A DNA stretch of 64,000 nucleotides from Pseudomonas vranovensis DSM 16006 (GTDB lineage: Bacteria > Pseudomonadota > Gammaproteobacteria > Pseudomonadales > Pseudomonadaceae). Shown here piece by piece: positions 43,587-54,379 of this stretch. The stretch is from NCBI RefSeq assembly GCF_000425805.1, contig NZ_AUED01000003.1, forward strand, positions 372,001 to 436,000, in the 5' to 3' direction. The notes under the pieces are model-generated. The model had not been told where the DNA came from. It saw nothing but the letters and a program-made list of their open reading frames with translations, and searched no databases. Within the stretch, counting starts at the first letter, position 1. The number at the start of each line of letters is the position of its first letter. Position numbers and translations under genes: made by a program.

Positions 43587-44858
43587 TTACAGGATGCTCA
43601 GTGGGTACTCGACGATCAGACGCAGTTCGTCGATGGACGGCGAGCCGTAGTAAACGCCGTCTGCGGAGCGGTAGGTAGCCTGACGGACGCGGAAGCTCAG
43701 GTCCTTGGCTGGGCCTTCTTGCAGGACGTACTTGGCCTCGATGTCGCGTTCCCATTCCTTGCCGTTGGTGGTGCCTTCGACGTTGGCGCCTTCACCGGTA
43801 ACGTAACGGGCCATGAAGCTCAGGCCTGGTACGCCGTAGCTGGCCATGTTCAGGTCGTAGCGAGCCTGCCAGGATTTTTCGTCTTCGGCGTTGAAGTCGG
43901 AGCGGGCCACGGAGTTGGCCAGGAAGATGGTGCCGCCACCATCCACGCCGTAGGCGTAGTCGCCGTCACCGGTAATTTGCTGGTGGGCAATGGTGAAGGT
44001 GTGGGCGCCGATGTTGTAGGCAGCCGAGAGGCTGTACGCCTGGTTGTCCAGCTCGGTTTCACCGTCAAAGGTGCGAACCTTGCCATCACCGTCGCTCTTG
44101 GTGTCATAGAAGTTGACGTCGAAGACCAGGCCTTGATCATCGCTGATAGGCAGTGCCCAGTTGATGTTGGCGTAGTACTTGCGCCAGTAGTCTTCTACTT
44201 TCGAGTAGTAGAGGCTGGTGCTCAGGTTGTCGGTGAAGGCGTAGGTACCGCCGAACACGTCAGCCTTGGTCAGGTGCAGGCTGTCGCGGAAGGTCTGGGC
44301 TTGAGCGTTCAGGCCGGTGAAGTGACCAGCGTGCAGGGTCAGGCCTTTGATCTCATCCATGGTGATGAGTGCGCCTTCGGCAACTTCTGGCAGCAAGCGG
44401 CTGTCGTCAGTGGCCAGGACCGGCAGGGCGGTGAATTGGTTACCGACTTTCAGGACGGTGTCGGAGATGCGCAGTTTGACCGCGCCGCCACCCTCGGAGT
44501 AGTCATCTTGCGAGCGACCGTCGGAGCCTTCAGGGAACAGGCCGGTGCCGGCGCGACCCTTGCCGCTGTCCAGTTTCAGGCCCAGCATGCCGATGGCGTC
44601 GACACCGAAGCCGACGACGCCTTGGGTGAAGCCCGACTCGTAGGTGCCGAGGAAGCCTAGGCCTGTTTCTTCTACGCGGCTTTGCGAACCGTTAGGAACG
44701 TTGCGGAAGTCACGGCTGAAATACAGCATGCGGGTTTTGACATTGAGCTTGCTGTCTTCGATAAAACCTTTGGACTCATCCTGAGAGGAGGCCACAGCCA
44801 TCTGCGAGGTGCCTGCTGCAACAGCCAGGGCGATAATGCTCCACTTCATCACGCGCAT
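43587..44858 (-). CDS. oprD: OprD-family outer membrane porin
   Basis: 423 residues with a signal peptide (MKWSIIALAVAAGTSQMAVA, cleaved before SSQD). Family features: SKLNVKTRMLYFSRDFRN, GFTQGVVGFGVDAIGMLGLK, LRISDTVLKVGNQF and a C-terminus typical of an outer-membrane barrel ending IVEYPLSIL. OprD-type porins admit basic amino acids and peptides; in P. aeruginosa the copy near proS is OprD itself, a carbapenem route. Substrate here is inferred. Confidence 0.92.
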   Translation of the reverse strand: MRVMKWSIIALAVAAGTSQMAVASSQDESKGFIEDSKLNVKTRMLYFSRDFRNVPNGSQSRVEETGLGFLGTYESGFTQGVVGFGVDAIGMLGLKLDSGKGRAGTGLFPEGSDGRSQDDYSEGGGAVKLRISDTVLKVGNQFTALPVLATDDSRLLPEVAEGALITMDEIKGLTLHAGHFTGLNAQAQTFRDSLHLTKADVFGGTYAFTDNLSTSLYYSKVEDYWRKYYANINWALPISDDQGLVFDVNFYDTKSDGDGKVRTFDGETELDNQAYSLSAAYNIGAHTFTIAHQQITGDGDYAYGVDGGGTIFLANSVARSDFNAEDEKSWQARYDLNMASYGVPGLSFMARYVTGEGANVEGTTNGKEWERDIEAKYVLQEGPAKDLSFRVRQATYRSADGVYYGSPSIDELRLIVEYPLSIL

Positions 44859-45675
44859 CGTGATTTGCTCCTTTGGTTTTTAGGAAGAGTACTGCCGTCG
44901 CCGATTGGTTTTTTTATGCGGCGCGGCTCTTTCTTTTTGTGTCGGCGGAAATGTATATCACGCAGACTGTTGTTTGCGATATGGGGAGAAAGATCCTTTC
45001 GGTAACTTTACGGTCATGTCGCTAACTGTTATGTCCCTGTCGCAAATTACGTCCCGAGTTTACGGGTCGTACAACTCCAGCGCTGTTCCGGACGGCATAG
45101 GGGTAGGCCAGAACACGCTATCCCCCGATTCCCGAACTCCCTGGCTCACCCATGCAGCTGTTGTTATTTGTCGCGCTCCACCGCAGCGATGCAGGTGTCG
45201 TGCCGACTGTGGCGGATGAGAAAGCAATAACCGTGCTCAAAACGTGGGGTGGTTCACGAAATTTTCACTTCGATCGCGCAGGTGGTCGGAGAACCCCCGT
45301 AAAACCGGGGGCTAAGAACCTTTGGTTCGATCGGAGGGTCAGCGCTGGAATAAGCGAAAAAGTTGCCTTGAAGGTCAAAGCGTTACCGGGGTGGGTGGGG
45401 GCTGAGTAGTTTGCGGATGCTTTGCAAGCTTGATGGTGCCGATCGGCTTCATTTTGGTGCGAAAAGTAGCGCTTCGTAACCGGCTGGGTCGTTACCCTGC
45501 TCTTTGGAGGCGGAAAGAGAAGGGCTGGGCGTGTGAACCAAAGCAGTGCAGTGCATTTTCAATGGCAGGTCGGCAATGCTCTGGCGAGCGATCGGAGGTA
45601 TCCTGCAGCTAGCGGTCTGCAGCACAGGTCAGGTGCGAGTGGGCAAGGTATTAAACAGTTGTAGGAGATTTATCT
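44859..45675. other. 817-base gene-free interval between oprD and the HIT gene
   Basis: No reading frame here has a convincing ribosome binding site and protein-like composition. A hairpin with arms CCCCC/CGGGGG and a GTAAAA-containing loop is at about 45294-45311, without a T tract. The oprD promoter should lie near 44860-45060, as AT-rich sequence there suggests. Confidence 0.5.
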
Positions 45676-46101
45676 GTGTTTGTTATGGATCCGCGTCTGC
45701 AGGAAGACACCTTCGTTCTGGGGGACTTTCCCCTTAGTCGTCTATTGCTGAGCAAGGACGCCAACTATCCATGGTTTATTCTGGTGCCGCGTCGTACTGA
45801 CATCAGTGAATTGTTTCAACTTGATGACCACGACCAGCGACAACTCTGGAGCGAAACTACTGCCTTGGCCGAAACCCTCAAGGACAGTTTTGCTGCCGAT
45901 AAGATGAACGTCGCAACACTGGGTAATGTCGTCAGCCAATTGCATATGCACGTTATTGTGCGTCGACGTAATGATCCGGCCTGGCCCGCACCTGTGTGGG
46001 GAAACAAGCCGGCGATTGCTTACACCGCCCAGCAGGTCGCGGACATTCGCCAGCGTCTGAAAACGGTGCTGGATGATGACTTCACGTTTGCCGAGGAGTG
46101 A
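45676..46101 (+). CDS. HIT-domain protein
   Basis: 141 residues from a GTG preceded by GGAGA. The histidine-triad signature reads QLHMHVIVRRRND, with Gln at the first His position of the usual HxHxHxx; the second and third His are present. Members are nucleotide hydrolases or transferases. Substrate is unknown. The gene runs into slyX with a 3-bp gap. Confidence 0.88.
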   Translation: MFVMDPRLQEDTFVLGDFPLSRLLLSKDANYPWFILVPRRTDISELFQLDDHDQRQLWSETTALAETLKDSFAADKMNVATLGNVVSQLHMHVIVRRRNDPAWPAPVWGNKPAIAYTAQQVADIRQRLKTVLDDDFTFAEE

Positions 46102-46104
46102 ATC

Positions 46105-46311
46105 ATGACGCTTGAAACGCGGATAACCGAGCTGGAAAGCCGTCTGGCCTTTCAGGACGATACGCTGCAGGCTCTCAATGATGTTCTGGTCGACCAGCAG
46201 CGAGTGGTGGAGCGCCTGCAATTGCAGATGGCGGCACTGCTCAAGCGCTACGAGGAAATGGTCGGGCAGTACCAGAGCAGCGAAGAAGAGGCGCCGCCGC
46301 CTCATTATTAA
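46105..46311 (+). CDS. slyX: SlyX family protein
   Basis: 68 residues. A coiled-coil with [20 protein letters not shown] and [19 protein letters not shown], ending in Pro-rich PPPHY, matches SlyX exactly. The role of the family is unclear. It shares an operon with the HIT gene and is followed by a strong terminator. Confidence 0.93.
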   Translation: MTLETRITELESRLAFQDDTLQALNDVLVDQQRVVERLQLQMAALLKRYEEMVGQYQSSEEEAPPPHY

Positions 46312-46330
46312 GAGGGGGAGAGGCAAGTAC

Positions 46331-46366
46331 AAAAAAACCGCGGTCGCTCAGGCGCCGCGGTTTTTT
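46331..46366. terminator. Bidirectional terminator between slyX and the cold-shock gene
   Basis: AAAAAACCGCGG and CCGCGGTTTTTT face each other over 11 bp, so it suits both convergent genes. Confidence 0.9.
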
Positions 46367-46378
46367 GTTTGCTGCGGA

Positions 46379-46966
46379 TCAGCGCCTCGGGGCGGCGATT
46401 ACATCTTCGGCTTGCAGGCCCTTGTCACGGTTCATGACCGAGAACTCCACGCGCTGGCCTTCGACCAGGACGCGGTGGCCCTCGCCACGAATGGCGCGGA
46501 AGTGAACGAAGATGTCATCGCCCGAATCGCGGGAGATGAAGCCAAAGCCCTTGGATGTGTTGAACCACTTCACCGTGCCGGTATCGCGGTTGCTCATGTC
46601 GTACTGGGTGTGTTGATTGCGGGCAGTGCCGGTTTTGATGAATGCAGCGGCCAAGTGGAGTAATACCGCAAGTACGGTGCAGGCAAGCGCTGGCAGGTTG
46701 CCCAGTTCCGGGCGGGCCAGCAGGGTCAGGGTCTGCAGGACGACAGCGATGACCAGCAGGGCGCTGGAAAGGCGTTGCAGGTGCAGGCGGGCGCCTTTGT
46801 AGTGCTGGGGGACAACGGGGGCAAGCACCAGGTTGAGCAGGCCGAAAAGTGCCAGGTAGACAGCTTCCGGTTGCTGTAGGAGTGTTACGGCATCAGCTCT
46901 GAGGCTGGGTATGAAGGACAGCAGCAAAGCTGCAGCGCCCGTCAACAGGTGGACGATCTTGAACAT
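46379..46966 (-). CDS. Membrane-anchored cold-shock-domain protein
   Basis: 195 residues from the ATG at 46966. The first ~125 residues have about four hydrophobic segments ([63 protein letters not shown]). The last ~70 residues are a cold-shock domain with the RNP-1-like KGFGFISRD and RNP-2-like DIFVHFRAI motifs. Normal CspA-type proteins lack the membrane part. A similar gene is found at this place in P. aeruginosa. It may tether nucleic-acid binding to the inner membrane. Confidence 0.87.
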   Translation of the reverse strand: MFKIVHLLTGAAALLLSFIPSLRADAVTLLQQPEAVYLALFGLLNLVLAPVVPQHYKGARLHLQRLSSALLVIAVVLQTLTLLARPELGNLPALACTVLAVLLHLAAAFIKTGTARNQHTQYDMSNRDTGTVKWFNTSKGFGFISRDSGDDIFVHFRAIRGEGHRVLVEGQRVEFSVMNRDKGLQAEDVIAAPRR

Positions 46967-47288
46967 GTTGGTTGGCTCACATTGATAAGGCAGATCACAG
47001 GAAGAGCTGACGTCACGGCGCGCGTTGGGTGTAAGAAGCGCAAAAACGTGAGAAGAAGGCCAGCCTATGCGCCCCTGCACTGACAATCCTCAGGGGCGGC
47101 ACGTTGCCTATTTAACAGCAAAGGCCAAGGCTTCTCAAATGATCGGCAAGCCGCGTGTCGCTTGGCCTTGGCCGGAGTGTCGGCAACCTGCTGCACTGTG
47201 ACGCAGGTGGGAGGCTGCAGGGGGTGGCTAGTCTTGATACAGTGGGGGCACCTGCTTGATGATCAAGCATCATGGAAAGGGGAATGAT

Positions 47289-47762
47289 ATGGCAATTGAT
47301 ATCGGTATAAGCGAAGAAGATCGCAAGTCCATCGTCGATGGCTTGTCGCGACTGTTGTCGGATACTTATGTTCTTTATCTGAAAACCCATAACTTCCACT
47401 GGAACGTGACCGGGCCTGCGTTTCGTACATTGCACTTGATGTTCGAAGAACAATATAACGAGTTGGCGCTGGCTGTGGACTCCATTGCCGAGCGCATCCG
47501 TGCCCTGGGCTTTCCGGCGCCAGGCGCCTATTCGATCTACGCGCGCTTGTCTTCCATCAAAGAGGAAGAAGGTGTGCCGGCTGCCAATGAGATGATCAAG
47601 CAACTGGTGGACGGTCAGGAGGCCGTAACCCGTACGGCCCGCAGCATTTTCCCGCTGCTCGACAAAGTCAGTGACGAACCCACCGCCGACTTGCTGACCC
47701 AGCGCATGCAGGTGCATGAAAAAACAGCCTGGATGTTGCGCTCGTTGCTCGAAGACAAGTAA
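47289..47762 (+). CDS. Dps-like DNA-binding ferritin
   Basis: 157 residues. The ferroxidase His/Asp/Glu residues are seen in [20 protein letters not shown] and [20 protein letters not shown]. The helical length fits Dps. It oxidises and stores iron with peroxide, protecting DNA. GGAA precedes the ATG. Confidence 0.92.
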   Translation: MAIDIGISEEDRKSIVDGLSRLLSDTYVLYLKTHNFHWNVTGPAFRTLHLMFEEQYNELALAVDSIAERIRALGFPAPGAYSIYARLSSIKEEEGVPAANEMIKQLVDGQEAVTRTARSIFPLLDKVSDEPTADLLTQRMQVHEKTAWMLRSLLEDK

Positions 47763-47783
47763 TAGAAGCACGTTGTTGAAAAA

Positions 47784-47816
47784 GCGCCCGGACCGAACAT
47801 CAGGTTCGGGCGTTTG
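47784..47816 (+). terminator. Terminator after the Dps-like gene
   Basis: CGCCCGGACC pairs with GGTTCGGGCG across GAACATCA (one G:T pair); only a short T run follows. Confidence 0.75.
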
Positions 47817-48000
47817 ACAGTGAAGGGGAAGGGTTTCTGCAGTTTCATTATTCCCGCTGTCTTGCTGAGTAATCCTACGGCGAGAGTGAGCAGGTCTGCT
47901 GGAATCAAACAGTGCGGCGGCGCTTTATTAGGGCGAACTCCTGAGTGGATGGATGTACTCGGGATGGTTTCCCTGTCAATCAAAGCGCGTGGTGCCAGCT

Positions 48001-48327
48001 ATGTCTGAATGGATGAATCGTAACAAGCGTGTGGGTGGAGCCGGCGAGGAAGGTGTCGATCCGTTCGATGCAGGCTTCAACATGAGCCTGGCGCAGCCAC
48101 TGTCCCGCTCGGTGCGCTTGAATGGGTTTTCCACCTGCCTGCGCCTCGAACAAGTCTACTGGCGGATCCTGGAGCGCATCGCCGAAGCCAACCAGTGCTC
48201 GGTCAGCGCCGTGCTGTCCTACGTGGATCGGGAGGTGCACCTGCGTCATGGCGGGGTAAAAAATTTCAGCGGCCTGATCCGAGTGGTCTGCGTGGCCCAT
48301 CTGCTGGGGGCGCAAGTGACACGCTAG
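48001..48327 (+). CDS. Ribbon-helix-helix domain protein (RHH_4-like)
   Basis: 108 residues. The C-terminal 60 residues have the pattern RSVRLNGFSTCLRLEQVYWR, ILERIAEANQCSVSAVLSYV and a final GLIRVVCVAHL, typical of the RHH_4 family linked to AAA-type proteins. The N-terminal 30 residues are polar. The DNA target is unknown. Confidence 0.82.
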   Translation: MSEWMNRNKRVGGAGEEGVDPFDAGFNMSLAQPLSRSVRLNGFSTCLRLEQVYWRILERIAEANQCSVSAVLSYVDREVHLRHGGVKNFSGLIRVVCVAHLLGAQVTR

Positions 48328-48419
48328 TCAGTGCCGGGCTGCACAGCACTCCTTAACCATATATAATCCCGCGCTTTACTGCCTGAACCAGCCTGTGCTG
48401 TGGTTAACGAGACGCGCCT

Positions 48420-48641
48420 ATGCCCATGTACGACTATCAATGTGCTTCCTGTGACCACCATATGGAAGTCCTCCAGAAGATCAGCGCCGCGCCGTTGACC
48501 GATTGCCCGGCGTGCCAGAAGCCCGAGCTCAAGAAGCTGATTTCTGCCCCGGGTTTTCGCCTGGGGGGTACAGGTTGGTACGAAACCGATTTCAAGACCG
48601 GTGCCAAGAAGAACCTCGCAGGCGGCGACAAGGCTGACTGA
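48420..48641 (+). CDS. FmdB-family zinc ribbon protein
   Basis: 73 residues. Two CxxC pairs (CASC and CPAC) form the ribbon; MPMYDYQCASCDHHMEVLQK is the family N-terminus. The C-terminal half (GFRLGGTGWYETDFKTG) is also typical. A small regulatory role has been proposed for the family. It lies upstream of aspS. Confidence 0.92.
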   Translation: MPMYDYQCASCDHHMEVLQKISAAPLTDCPACQKPELKKLISAPGFRLGGTGWYETDFKTGAKKNLAGGDKAD

Positions 48642-48735
48642 GTTGAATTGCACCGGCAGGGTCTTGCACTATTAGCCCTTTGTGGCGCCAAGGCCTCCAC
48701 TGAACATACGAATGACGAGAAGCGAAACCACCATC

Positions 48736-50511
48736 ATGATGCGCAGCCATTATTGCGGCCAACTGAACGAGAGCCTGGAAGGTCAGGAAATTACCCTTTG
48801 CGGATGGGTCCACCGTCGCCGCGACCACGGCGGGGTGATTTTCCTCGATATCCGTGATCGCGAAGGCATGGCCCAGGTCGTCTTCGATCCGGACCGCGCA
48901 GACAGCTTCGCCGCTGCCGACCGCGTGCGCAGCGAGTACGTGGTGCAGATTACCGGCAAGGTGCGTCCGCGTCCGGCGGGTGCGGTGAACGCCAACATGG
49001 CTTCCGGTGCCATCGAAGTGCTGGGCTACGAACTGACCGTGCTGAACGAGGCGGAAACCCCGCCGTTCCCGCTCAACGAGTACTCCGATGTCGGCGAAGA
49101 GACCCGCCTGCGCTATCGCTTCATCGATCTGCGTCGTCCGGAAATGGCCGAGAAGCTGCGTCTGCGCTCGCGGATCACTTCCAGCATCCGTCGCTACCTC
49201 GACGAAAACGGCTTCCTGGACGTCGAAACGCCGATCCTCACCCGTGCTACCCCTGAAGGTGCGCGTGACTACCTGGTGCCTAGTCGTACCCACGCCGGCA
49301 GCTTCTTTGCCCTGCCGCAATCGCCGCAGCTGTTCAAGCAGTTGCTGATGGTCGCTGGCTTTGATCGCTACTACCAGATCGCCAAGTGCTTCCGTGACGA
49401 AGATCTGCGTGCCGACCGTCAGCCGGAATTCACCCAGATCGACATCGAGACCAGCTTCCTCGATGAGTCGGAGATCATGGGCCTGACCGAAAACATGATC
49501 CGCAAGCTGTTCAAGGAAGTCCTGGACCTGGAGTTCGGCGAGTTCCCGCACATGACCTTCGAAGAAGCCATGCGCCGCTACGGTTCCGACAAGCCAGACC
49601 TGCGCATTCCGCTGGAGCTGGTCGACGTTGCCGATCAACTCAAGGATGTCGAGTTCAAGGTCTTCAGTGGCCCGGCCAACGATCCGAAATGCCGCGTTGC
49701 CGCCCTGCGTGTGCCTGGCGCTGCCAGCATGCCGCGCAGCCGCATCGACGAGTACACCAAGTTCGTCGGCATCTACGGTGCCAAGGGTCTGGCGTACATC
49801 AAGGTCAACGAGCGTGCCAAGGGCGTCGAGGGCCTGCAGTCGCCAATCGTCAAGAACATCCCTGAAGCCAACCTCAATGTGATCCTCGATCGCGTTGGCG
49901 CGGTCGATGGCGACATCGTGTTCTTCGGTGCCGACAAGGCCAAGATCGTCAGCGAGGCGCTGGGCGCCCTGCGGATCAAGGTCGGCAACGACTTCAACCT
50001 GCACACTTGCGAGTGGGCACCGATGTGGGTTGTCGATTTCCCGATGTTCGAAGAGAACGACGACGGCAGCTTCACCGCATTGCACCACCCGTTCACGGCG
50101 CCGAAGTGCAGCCCCGAAGAGCTGGAGGCCAATCCGGCCACCGCCCTGTCGCGTGCCTACGATATGGTCCTCAACGGTACCGAGCTCGGTGGCGGTTCGA
50201 TCCGTATCCATCGCAAGGAAATGCAACAGGCGGTGTTCCGCCTGCTGGGCATCGAAGCGGCCGAACAGGAAGAGAAGTTCGGCTTCCTGCTCGACGCACT
50301 GAAGTTCGGTGCACCACCTCACGGTGGTCTGGCCTTCGGCCTGGATCGCCTGGTCATGCTGATGACCGGCGCGCAGTCGATTCGTGAAGTCATCGCCTTC
50401 CCGAAAACCCAGAGTGCTGCCTGTGTCATGACCCAGGCCCCAGGCCTGGTCGATGCCAAGGCTCTGCGTGAGTTGCACATCCGTCTGCGCGAACAGCCCA
50501 AGGCTGAATAA
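48736..50511 (+). CDS. aspS: Aspartyl-tRNA synthetase
   Basis: 591 residues from ATG 48736. N-terminal OB fold ([20 protein letters not shown]), class II motifs ([59 protein letters not shown]) and the bacterial GAD insertion are all clear. Pseudomonas AspRS is usually non-discriminating and also charges tRNA-Asn, a point not testable here. It is followed by a hairpin and yebC. Confidence 0.98.
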   Translation: MMRSHYCGQLNESLEGQEITLCGWVHRRRDHGGVIFLDIRDREGMAQVVFDPDRADSFAAADRVRSEYVVQITGKVRPRPAGAVNANMASGAIEVLGYELTVLNEAETPPFPLNEYSDVGEETRLRYRFIDLRRPEMAEKLRLRSRITSSIRRYLDENGFLDVETPILTRATPEGARDYLVPSRTHAGSFFALPQSPQLFKQLLMVAGFDRYYQIAKCFRDEDLRADRQPEFTQIDIETSFLDESEIMGLTENMIRKLFKEVLDLEFGEFPHMTFEEAMRRYGSDKPDLRIPLELVDVADQLKDVEFKVFSGPANDPKCRVAALRVPGAASMPRSRIDEYTKFVGIYGAKGLAYIKVNERAKGVEGLQSPIVKNIPEANLNVILDRVGAVDGDIVFFGADKAKIVSEALGALRIKVGNDFNLHTCEWAPMWVVDFPMFEENDDGSFTALHHPFTAPKCSPEELEANPATALSRAYDMVLNGTELGGGSIRIHRKEMQQAVFRLLGIEAAEQEEKFGFLLDALKFGAPPHGGLAFGLDRLVMLMTGAQSIREVIAFPKTQSAACVMTQAPGLVDAKALRELHIRLREQPKAE

Positions 50512-50520
50512 GCGGACCCC

Positions 50521-50545
50521 GGGCGCATCCACATGGATGCGCCTT
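50521..50545 (+). terminator. Hairpin after aspS
   Basis: GGCGCATCC/ACAT/GGATGCGCC with a short T run; a weak terminator or partial read-through site before yebC. Confidence 0.6.
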
Positions 50546-50633
50546 TGCGTTCAGCTGTACAGATTTCATGGTTCCTGCCCGGCGTCATGTCGAGCAGGTG
50601 CGTAGCATTGTTTCAAAGGATTCGGAGTGCGTT

Positions 50634-51380
50634 ATGGCTGGTCATTCCAAATGGGCAAACATCAAGCACCGCAAGGAGCGTCAAGACGCCAAGCGGGGCA
50701 AGATCTTCACCAAGTGGATTCGTGAGCTGACCGTCGCCGCCAAGCAGGGCGGTGGCGACCCAACCTCCAACCCGCGGCTGCGCCTGGCCCTGGACAAGGC
50801 CTTGGGTGCCAACATGAGCCGCGACATCATCGACCGGGCGGTTGCCCGTGGTGCTGGCGCGACCGAAGCCGACAACGTCGAAGAACTCAGCTACGAGGGC
50901 TACGGCCCAGGTGGTGTGGCGATCATGGTCGAGGCCATGACCGACAACCGCAACCGTACGGCTGCTGCCGTGCGTCATGCGTTCAGCAAGTGCGGTGGCA
51001 ACCTGGGGACGGATGGCTCCGTGGCTTACCTGTTCGAGCGCAAGGGGCAGATATCCTTTGCCGCTGGCATCGATGAGGACGCGCTGATGGAAGCGGCCAT
51101 GGAAGCCGATGCCGATGACGTGGTCAGTAATGATGACGGCTCGTTCGATGTCTTCACCTCGTTTGCCAGTTTCTATGCCGTGCGCAATGCACTGGAAGAA
51201 GCCGGTTTCAAGGCGGCGGACGCGGAGATCGTGATGCAGCCGACTACCAGTGCCGAACTGGACCTGGACGGCGCGCAGAAGGTGCTCAAGCTGATCGACA
51301 TGCTTGAGGACCTCGACGATGTGCAGAACGTCTACTCCAACGCCGAGATTCCCGACGAAGTGATGGAAAAACTCGGCTAA
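50634..51380 (+). CDS. yebC: YebC/PmpR-family transcriptional regulator or translation factor
   Basis: 248 residues from ATG 50634. The start [20 protein letters not shown] and the segment [20 protein letters not shown] are diagnostic. Family members bind DNA (PmpR) or assist ribosomes at polyproline. The genes that follow are ruvCAB, as in many bacteria. Confidence 0.95.
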   Translation: MAGHSKWANIKHRKERQDAKRGKIFTKWIRELTVAAKQGGGDPTSNPRLRLALDKALGANMSRDIIDRAVARGAGATEADNVEELSYEGYGPGGVAIMVEAMTDNRNRTAAAVRHAFSKCGGNLGTDGSVAYLFERKGQISFAAGIDEDALMEAAMEADADDVVSNDDGSFDVFTSFASFYAVRNALEEAGFKAADAEIVMQPTTSAELDLDGAQKVLKLIDMLEDLDDVQNVYSNAEIPDEVMEKLG

Positions 51381-51401
51381 GGTACAGCCCTGGCTGGTTG
51401 G

Positions 51402-51451
51402 AAGCCGGGCCCGCCTGCAGTTGCGATGCGACTGCAAGCGGGTCCGGCTTC
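51402..51451 (+). repeat. Long imperfect hairpin between yebC and ruvC
   Basis: The stem AAGCCGGGCCCGCCTGCAGT pairs, with mismatches, with ACTGCAAGCGGGTCCGGCTT over TTGCGATGCG. A T-containing stretch (CTGTCTTT) follows. It may be a terminator or an mRNA-stability element. Confidence 0.65.
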
Positions 51452-51497
51452 TGTCTTTGGAACGACGCCTACAGGCGTCAATGGATACGCAGGCGAT

Positions 51498-52022
51498 ATG
51501 ACTCTGATTCTTGGCATCGACCCCGGCTCGCGCATCACCGGTTACGGTGTGGTGCGCCAGGGGGCGCGGGGCTGCGAATACGTGGCTTCCGGATGCATTC
51601 GGACCGGCAGCGGCGAGTTGCCCGAGCGCTTGCAGATCGTGTTTCGCGGCGTGCGCGAAATCATTCACCAGTACGGCCCGGTGACCATGGGCATCGAACG
51701 CGTGTTCATGGCGCGCAACGCCGACTCGGCGCTCAAGCTCGGCCAGGCCCGCGGCGCGGCGATCGTGGCGGCTGTCGAAGAAGGGCTGGAGATTGCCGAA
51801 TACAGTGCGACACAGGTCAAGCAAGCGGTTGCCGGCACTGGTGGGGCCAACAAGGAACAAGTGCAAATGATGGTCATGCACCTGCTGAAACTGACCCAGA
51901 AGCCGCAAATTGATGCTTCCGATGCCCTGGCCATTGCCCTGTGCCATGCACACACACGCTCCAGTCTGGTGCCGCATGGCCTGGGCACTGCTCGTAGCCG
52001 CGGCGGACGCTTGCGGCTTTGA
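51498..52022 (+). CDS. ruvC: Holliday junction endonuclease RuvC
   Basis: 174 residues. Catalytic acidic residues are in [36 protein letters not shown] and the late [14 protein letters not shown]. It cuts Holliday junctions after RuvAB branch migration. The order ruvC-ruvA-ruvB is canonical. Confidence 0.98.
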   Translation: MTLILGIDPGSRITGYGVVRQGARGCEYVASGCIRTGSGELPERLQIVFRGVREIIHQYGPVTMGIERVFMARNADSALKLGQARGAAIVAAVEEGLEIAEYSATQVKQAVAGTGGANKEQVQMMVMHLLKLTQKPQIDASDALAIALCHAHTRSSLVPHGLGTARSRGGRLRL

Positions 52023-52130
52023 TAGCATCATGCGTTGAAACAAATTTTGACCGGGCAATGCCTTCGGCCATTGCATTTGCTGTTAGGGTTGACCGGTTGT
52101 TTGCCGGCGCCCATGAGGAAGGACTGCAAC

Positions 52131-52739
52131 GTGATTGGACGTTTGCGCGGAACACTGGCTGAAAAGCAGCCGCCGCACCTGATTGTCGATGTCAACGGCC
52201 TGGGCTATGAGCTCGAAGTGCCGATGACCACCCTGTATCGCCTGCCCAAGGTCGGTGAGGCGGTGACCTTGCATACCCACCTGGTGGTGCGCGAGGATGC
52301 CCACTTGCTCTATGGCTTCCATGAGAAGCGCGAGCGAGAGCTGTTCCGTGAGCTTATCCGGCTCAATGGCGTTGGCCCCAAGCTGGCCCTGGCGCTGATG
52401 TCGGGGCTGGATGTCGATGAGCTGGTACGCTGTGTCCAGGCACAGGACGCCTCGGCCCTGGTCAAGGTGCCAGGCGTCGGCAAGAAAACCGCAGAGCGCC
52501 TGCTGGTTGAGCTCAAGGACCGATTCAAGGCCTGGGAAACTTCACCGGCGATGTTCGCCCTGGTGCCGAACGGCCCCTCGCCGATTGCCACCGTATCCAG
52601 TGCCGAAGCCGATGCAGTGAGCGCCCTGATCTCGCTGGGCTACAAGCCCCAGGAGGCCAGCAAGGCGGTTGCCGCCGTTGACGCCAAGGGCTTGAGCAGC
52701 GAAGAGCTGATCCGTCGCAGCCTGAAGGGAATGATCTAA
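52131..52739 (+). CDS. ruvA: Holliday junction DNA helicase subunit RuvA
   Basis: 202 residues from a GTG at 52131, with AGGAAGG 10-16 bp upstream. It starts [20 protein letters not shown], has two HhH motifs ([15 protein letters not shown] and [18 protein letters not shown]) and a C-terminal domain. An ATG in the same frame a little upstream is possible but not family-like. It is immediately followed by ruvB. Confidence 0.97.
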   Translation: MIGRLRGTLAEKQPPHLIVDVNGLGYELEVPMTTLYRLPKVGEAVTLHTHLVVREDAHLLYGFHEKRERELFRELIRLNGVGPKLALALMSGLDVDELVRCVQAQDASALVKVPGVGKKTAERLLVELKDRFKAWETSPAMFALVPNGPSPIATVSSAEADAVSALISLGYKPQEASKAVAAVDAKGLSSEELIRRSLKGMI

Positions 52740-53795
52740 GTGATTGAAGCCGACCGACTGATAGCCGCCACCGGGCGTGACCGCGAAGAGGTCCAGGACC
52801 GGGCGATTCGTCCCCTGCGCCTGGCCGAGTACATCGGCCAGCCGGTGGTGCGCGAGCAGATGGCCTTGTTTATCCAGGCCGCCCGCGGGCGCAGCGAATC
52901 GCTGGATCACACCTTGATCTTCGGCCCGCCGGGGCTTGGCAAGACCACCCTGGCCAACATCATTGCCCAGGAAATGGGCGTCTCCATCAAAAGTACCTCG
53001 GGGCCGATTCTCGAGCGCCCGGGTGACCTGGCTGCCTTGCTGACCAATCTTGAACCCCATGATGTGCTATTTATCGACGAAATCCACCGGTTGTCACCGA
53101 TCGTCGAGGAAGTGCTGTACCCGGCCATGGAGGATTTCCAGCTCGACATCATGATCGGCGAAGGCCCGGCAGCCCGCTCGATCAAGCTCGACCTGCCCCC
53201 CTTTACCTTGGTCGGCGCCACCACACGTGCAGGCATGTTGACCAACCCCCTGCGCGACCGCTTTGGCATCGTCCAGCGTCTTGAGTTCTATAACACCGAA
53301 GACCTGGCCACCATTGTCAGTCGCTCGGGCGGCATTCTTGGCTTGCCGATCGAAGATGATGGAGCTTTCGAGATCGCCCGGCGTGCGCGGGGTACGCCGC
53401 GAATTGCCAACCGCCTGCTGCGCCGTGTGCGTGATTTTGCCGAAGTACGTGGCAAGGGCCATATCACCAAGCCCATCGCCGACATGGCGCTCAACTTGCT
53501 GGATGTCGACGAACGTGGCTTCGATCATCAGGACAGGCGCTTGCTGCTGACCATGATCGAGAAGTTCGACGGCGGTCCGGTGGGCGTCGACAGCCTGGCG
53601 GCGGCCATCAGCGAGGAGCGCCACACCATCGAGGACGTGCTCGAGCCCTACCTGATCCAGCAGGGCTACATCATGCGTACGCCACGAGGGCGAGTTGTTA
53701 CCCGCCATGCCTACCTGCATTTTGGTTTGAACATCCCCAATCGACTGGGCGAGTCGAGCAGCAGCGAAGGTTTTTCCGCCCAGACCGATGAATGA
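52740..53795 (+). CDS. ruvB: Holliday junction DNA helicase RuvB
   Basis: 351 residues from a GTG directly after the ruvA stop codon. Walker A is [12 protein letters not shown] and Walker [14 protein letters not shown]; the sensor region [20 protein letters not shown] follows. It is the ATP-driven motor that moves Holliday junctions. Confidence 0.98.
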   Translation: MIEADRLIAATGRDREEVQDRAIRPLRLAEYIGQPVVREQMALFIQAARGRSESLDHTLIFGPPGLGKTTLANIIAQEMGVSIKSTSGPILERPGDLAALLTNLEPHDVLFIDEIHRLSPIVEEVLYPAMEDFQLDIMIGEGPAARSIKLDLPPFTLVGATTRAGMLTNPLRDRFGIVQRLEFYNTEDLATIVSRSGGILGLPIEDDGAFEIARRARGTPRIANRLLRRVRDFAEVRGKGHITKPIADMALNLLDVDERGFDHQDRRLLLTMIEKFDGGPVGVDSLAAAISEERHTIEDVLEPYLIQQGYIMRTPRGRVVTRHAYLHFGLNIPNRLGESSSSEGFSAQTDE

Positions 53796-53921
53796 CAGAT
53801 TTATCCAGTGATTTTGTGGTCCTATCGGCTGGCATGGAAGGACCACGCTGGCAATACGACATAATCGATGAAAAAACAGTTGTCGGGGCGGATTGGCAAG
53901 CTGAGGAGTTAGCACTAGAGT

Positions 53922-54377
53922 ATGCGCGCGCAAAATGGGCTTGAGCCGTTCGCACACCGTTGTCGGGTCTACTACGAAGATACCGATGCGGGCGGCGTGG
54001 TGTATTACGTCAACTACCTGAAATTCATGGAGCGTGCCCGCACCGAGCGGTTACGCGCACTGGGTTTTGCCCAGTCGGCATTGGCGCAGGAGAACCTGCT
54101 GTTCGTGGTCCACTCCAGCGAGGCGCGCTATCACGCGCCTGCGCGACTGGACGACGAATTGCGGGTCACCGCGCAAGTGCTTGAATTGAACCGGGCCAGT
54201 CTGCGTTTCGTACAGCAGGTCTGGCGCGAAAAAGATGCAACGCTGCTCTGCGAAGGGCAGTTCCTGGTGGCCTGTGTGCGCGCCGATACTTTCAAACCCC
54301 GGGCCATTCCCCCAGCGCTACGTACGGCATTTGCCGAGGCGGGCGATCCGGGTACTCATTCAAATGCAGGAGATTAA
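53922..54377 (+). CDS. ybgC: Acyl-CoA thioesterase YbgC (Tol-Pal-associated)
   Basis: 151 residues, hotdog fold with [20 protein letters not shown] and [15 protein letters not shown], where the catalytic Asp sits in EDTDAGG. It hydrolyses short-chain acyl-CoA and is usually the first gene of the tol-pal operon. A 2-bp gap leads to tolQ. Confidence 0.96.
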   Translation: MRAQNGLEPFAHRCRVYYEDTDAGGVVYYVNYLKFMERARTERLRALGFAQSALAQENLLFVVHSSEARYHAPARLDDELRVTAQVLELNRASLRFVQQVWREKDATLLCEGQFLVACVRADTFKPRAIPPALRTAFAEAGDPGTHSNAGD

Positions 54378-54379
54378 GC

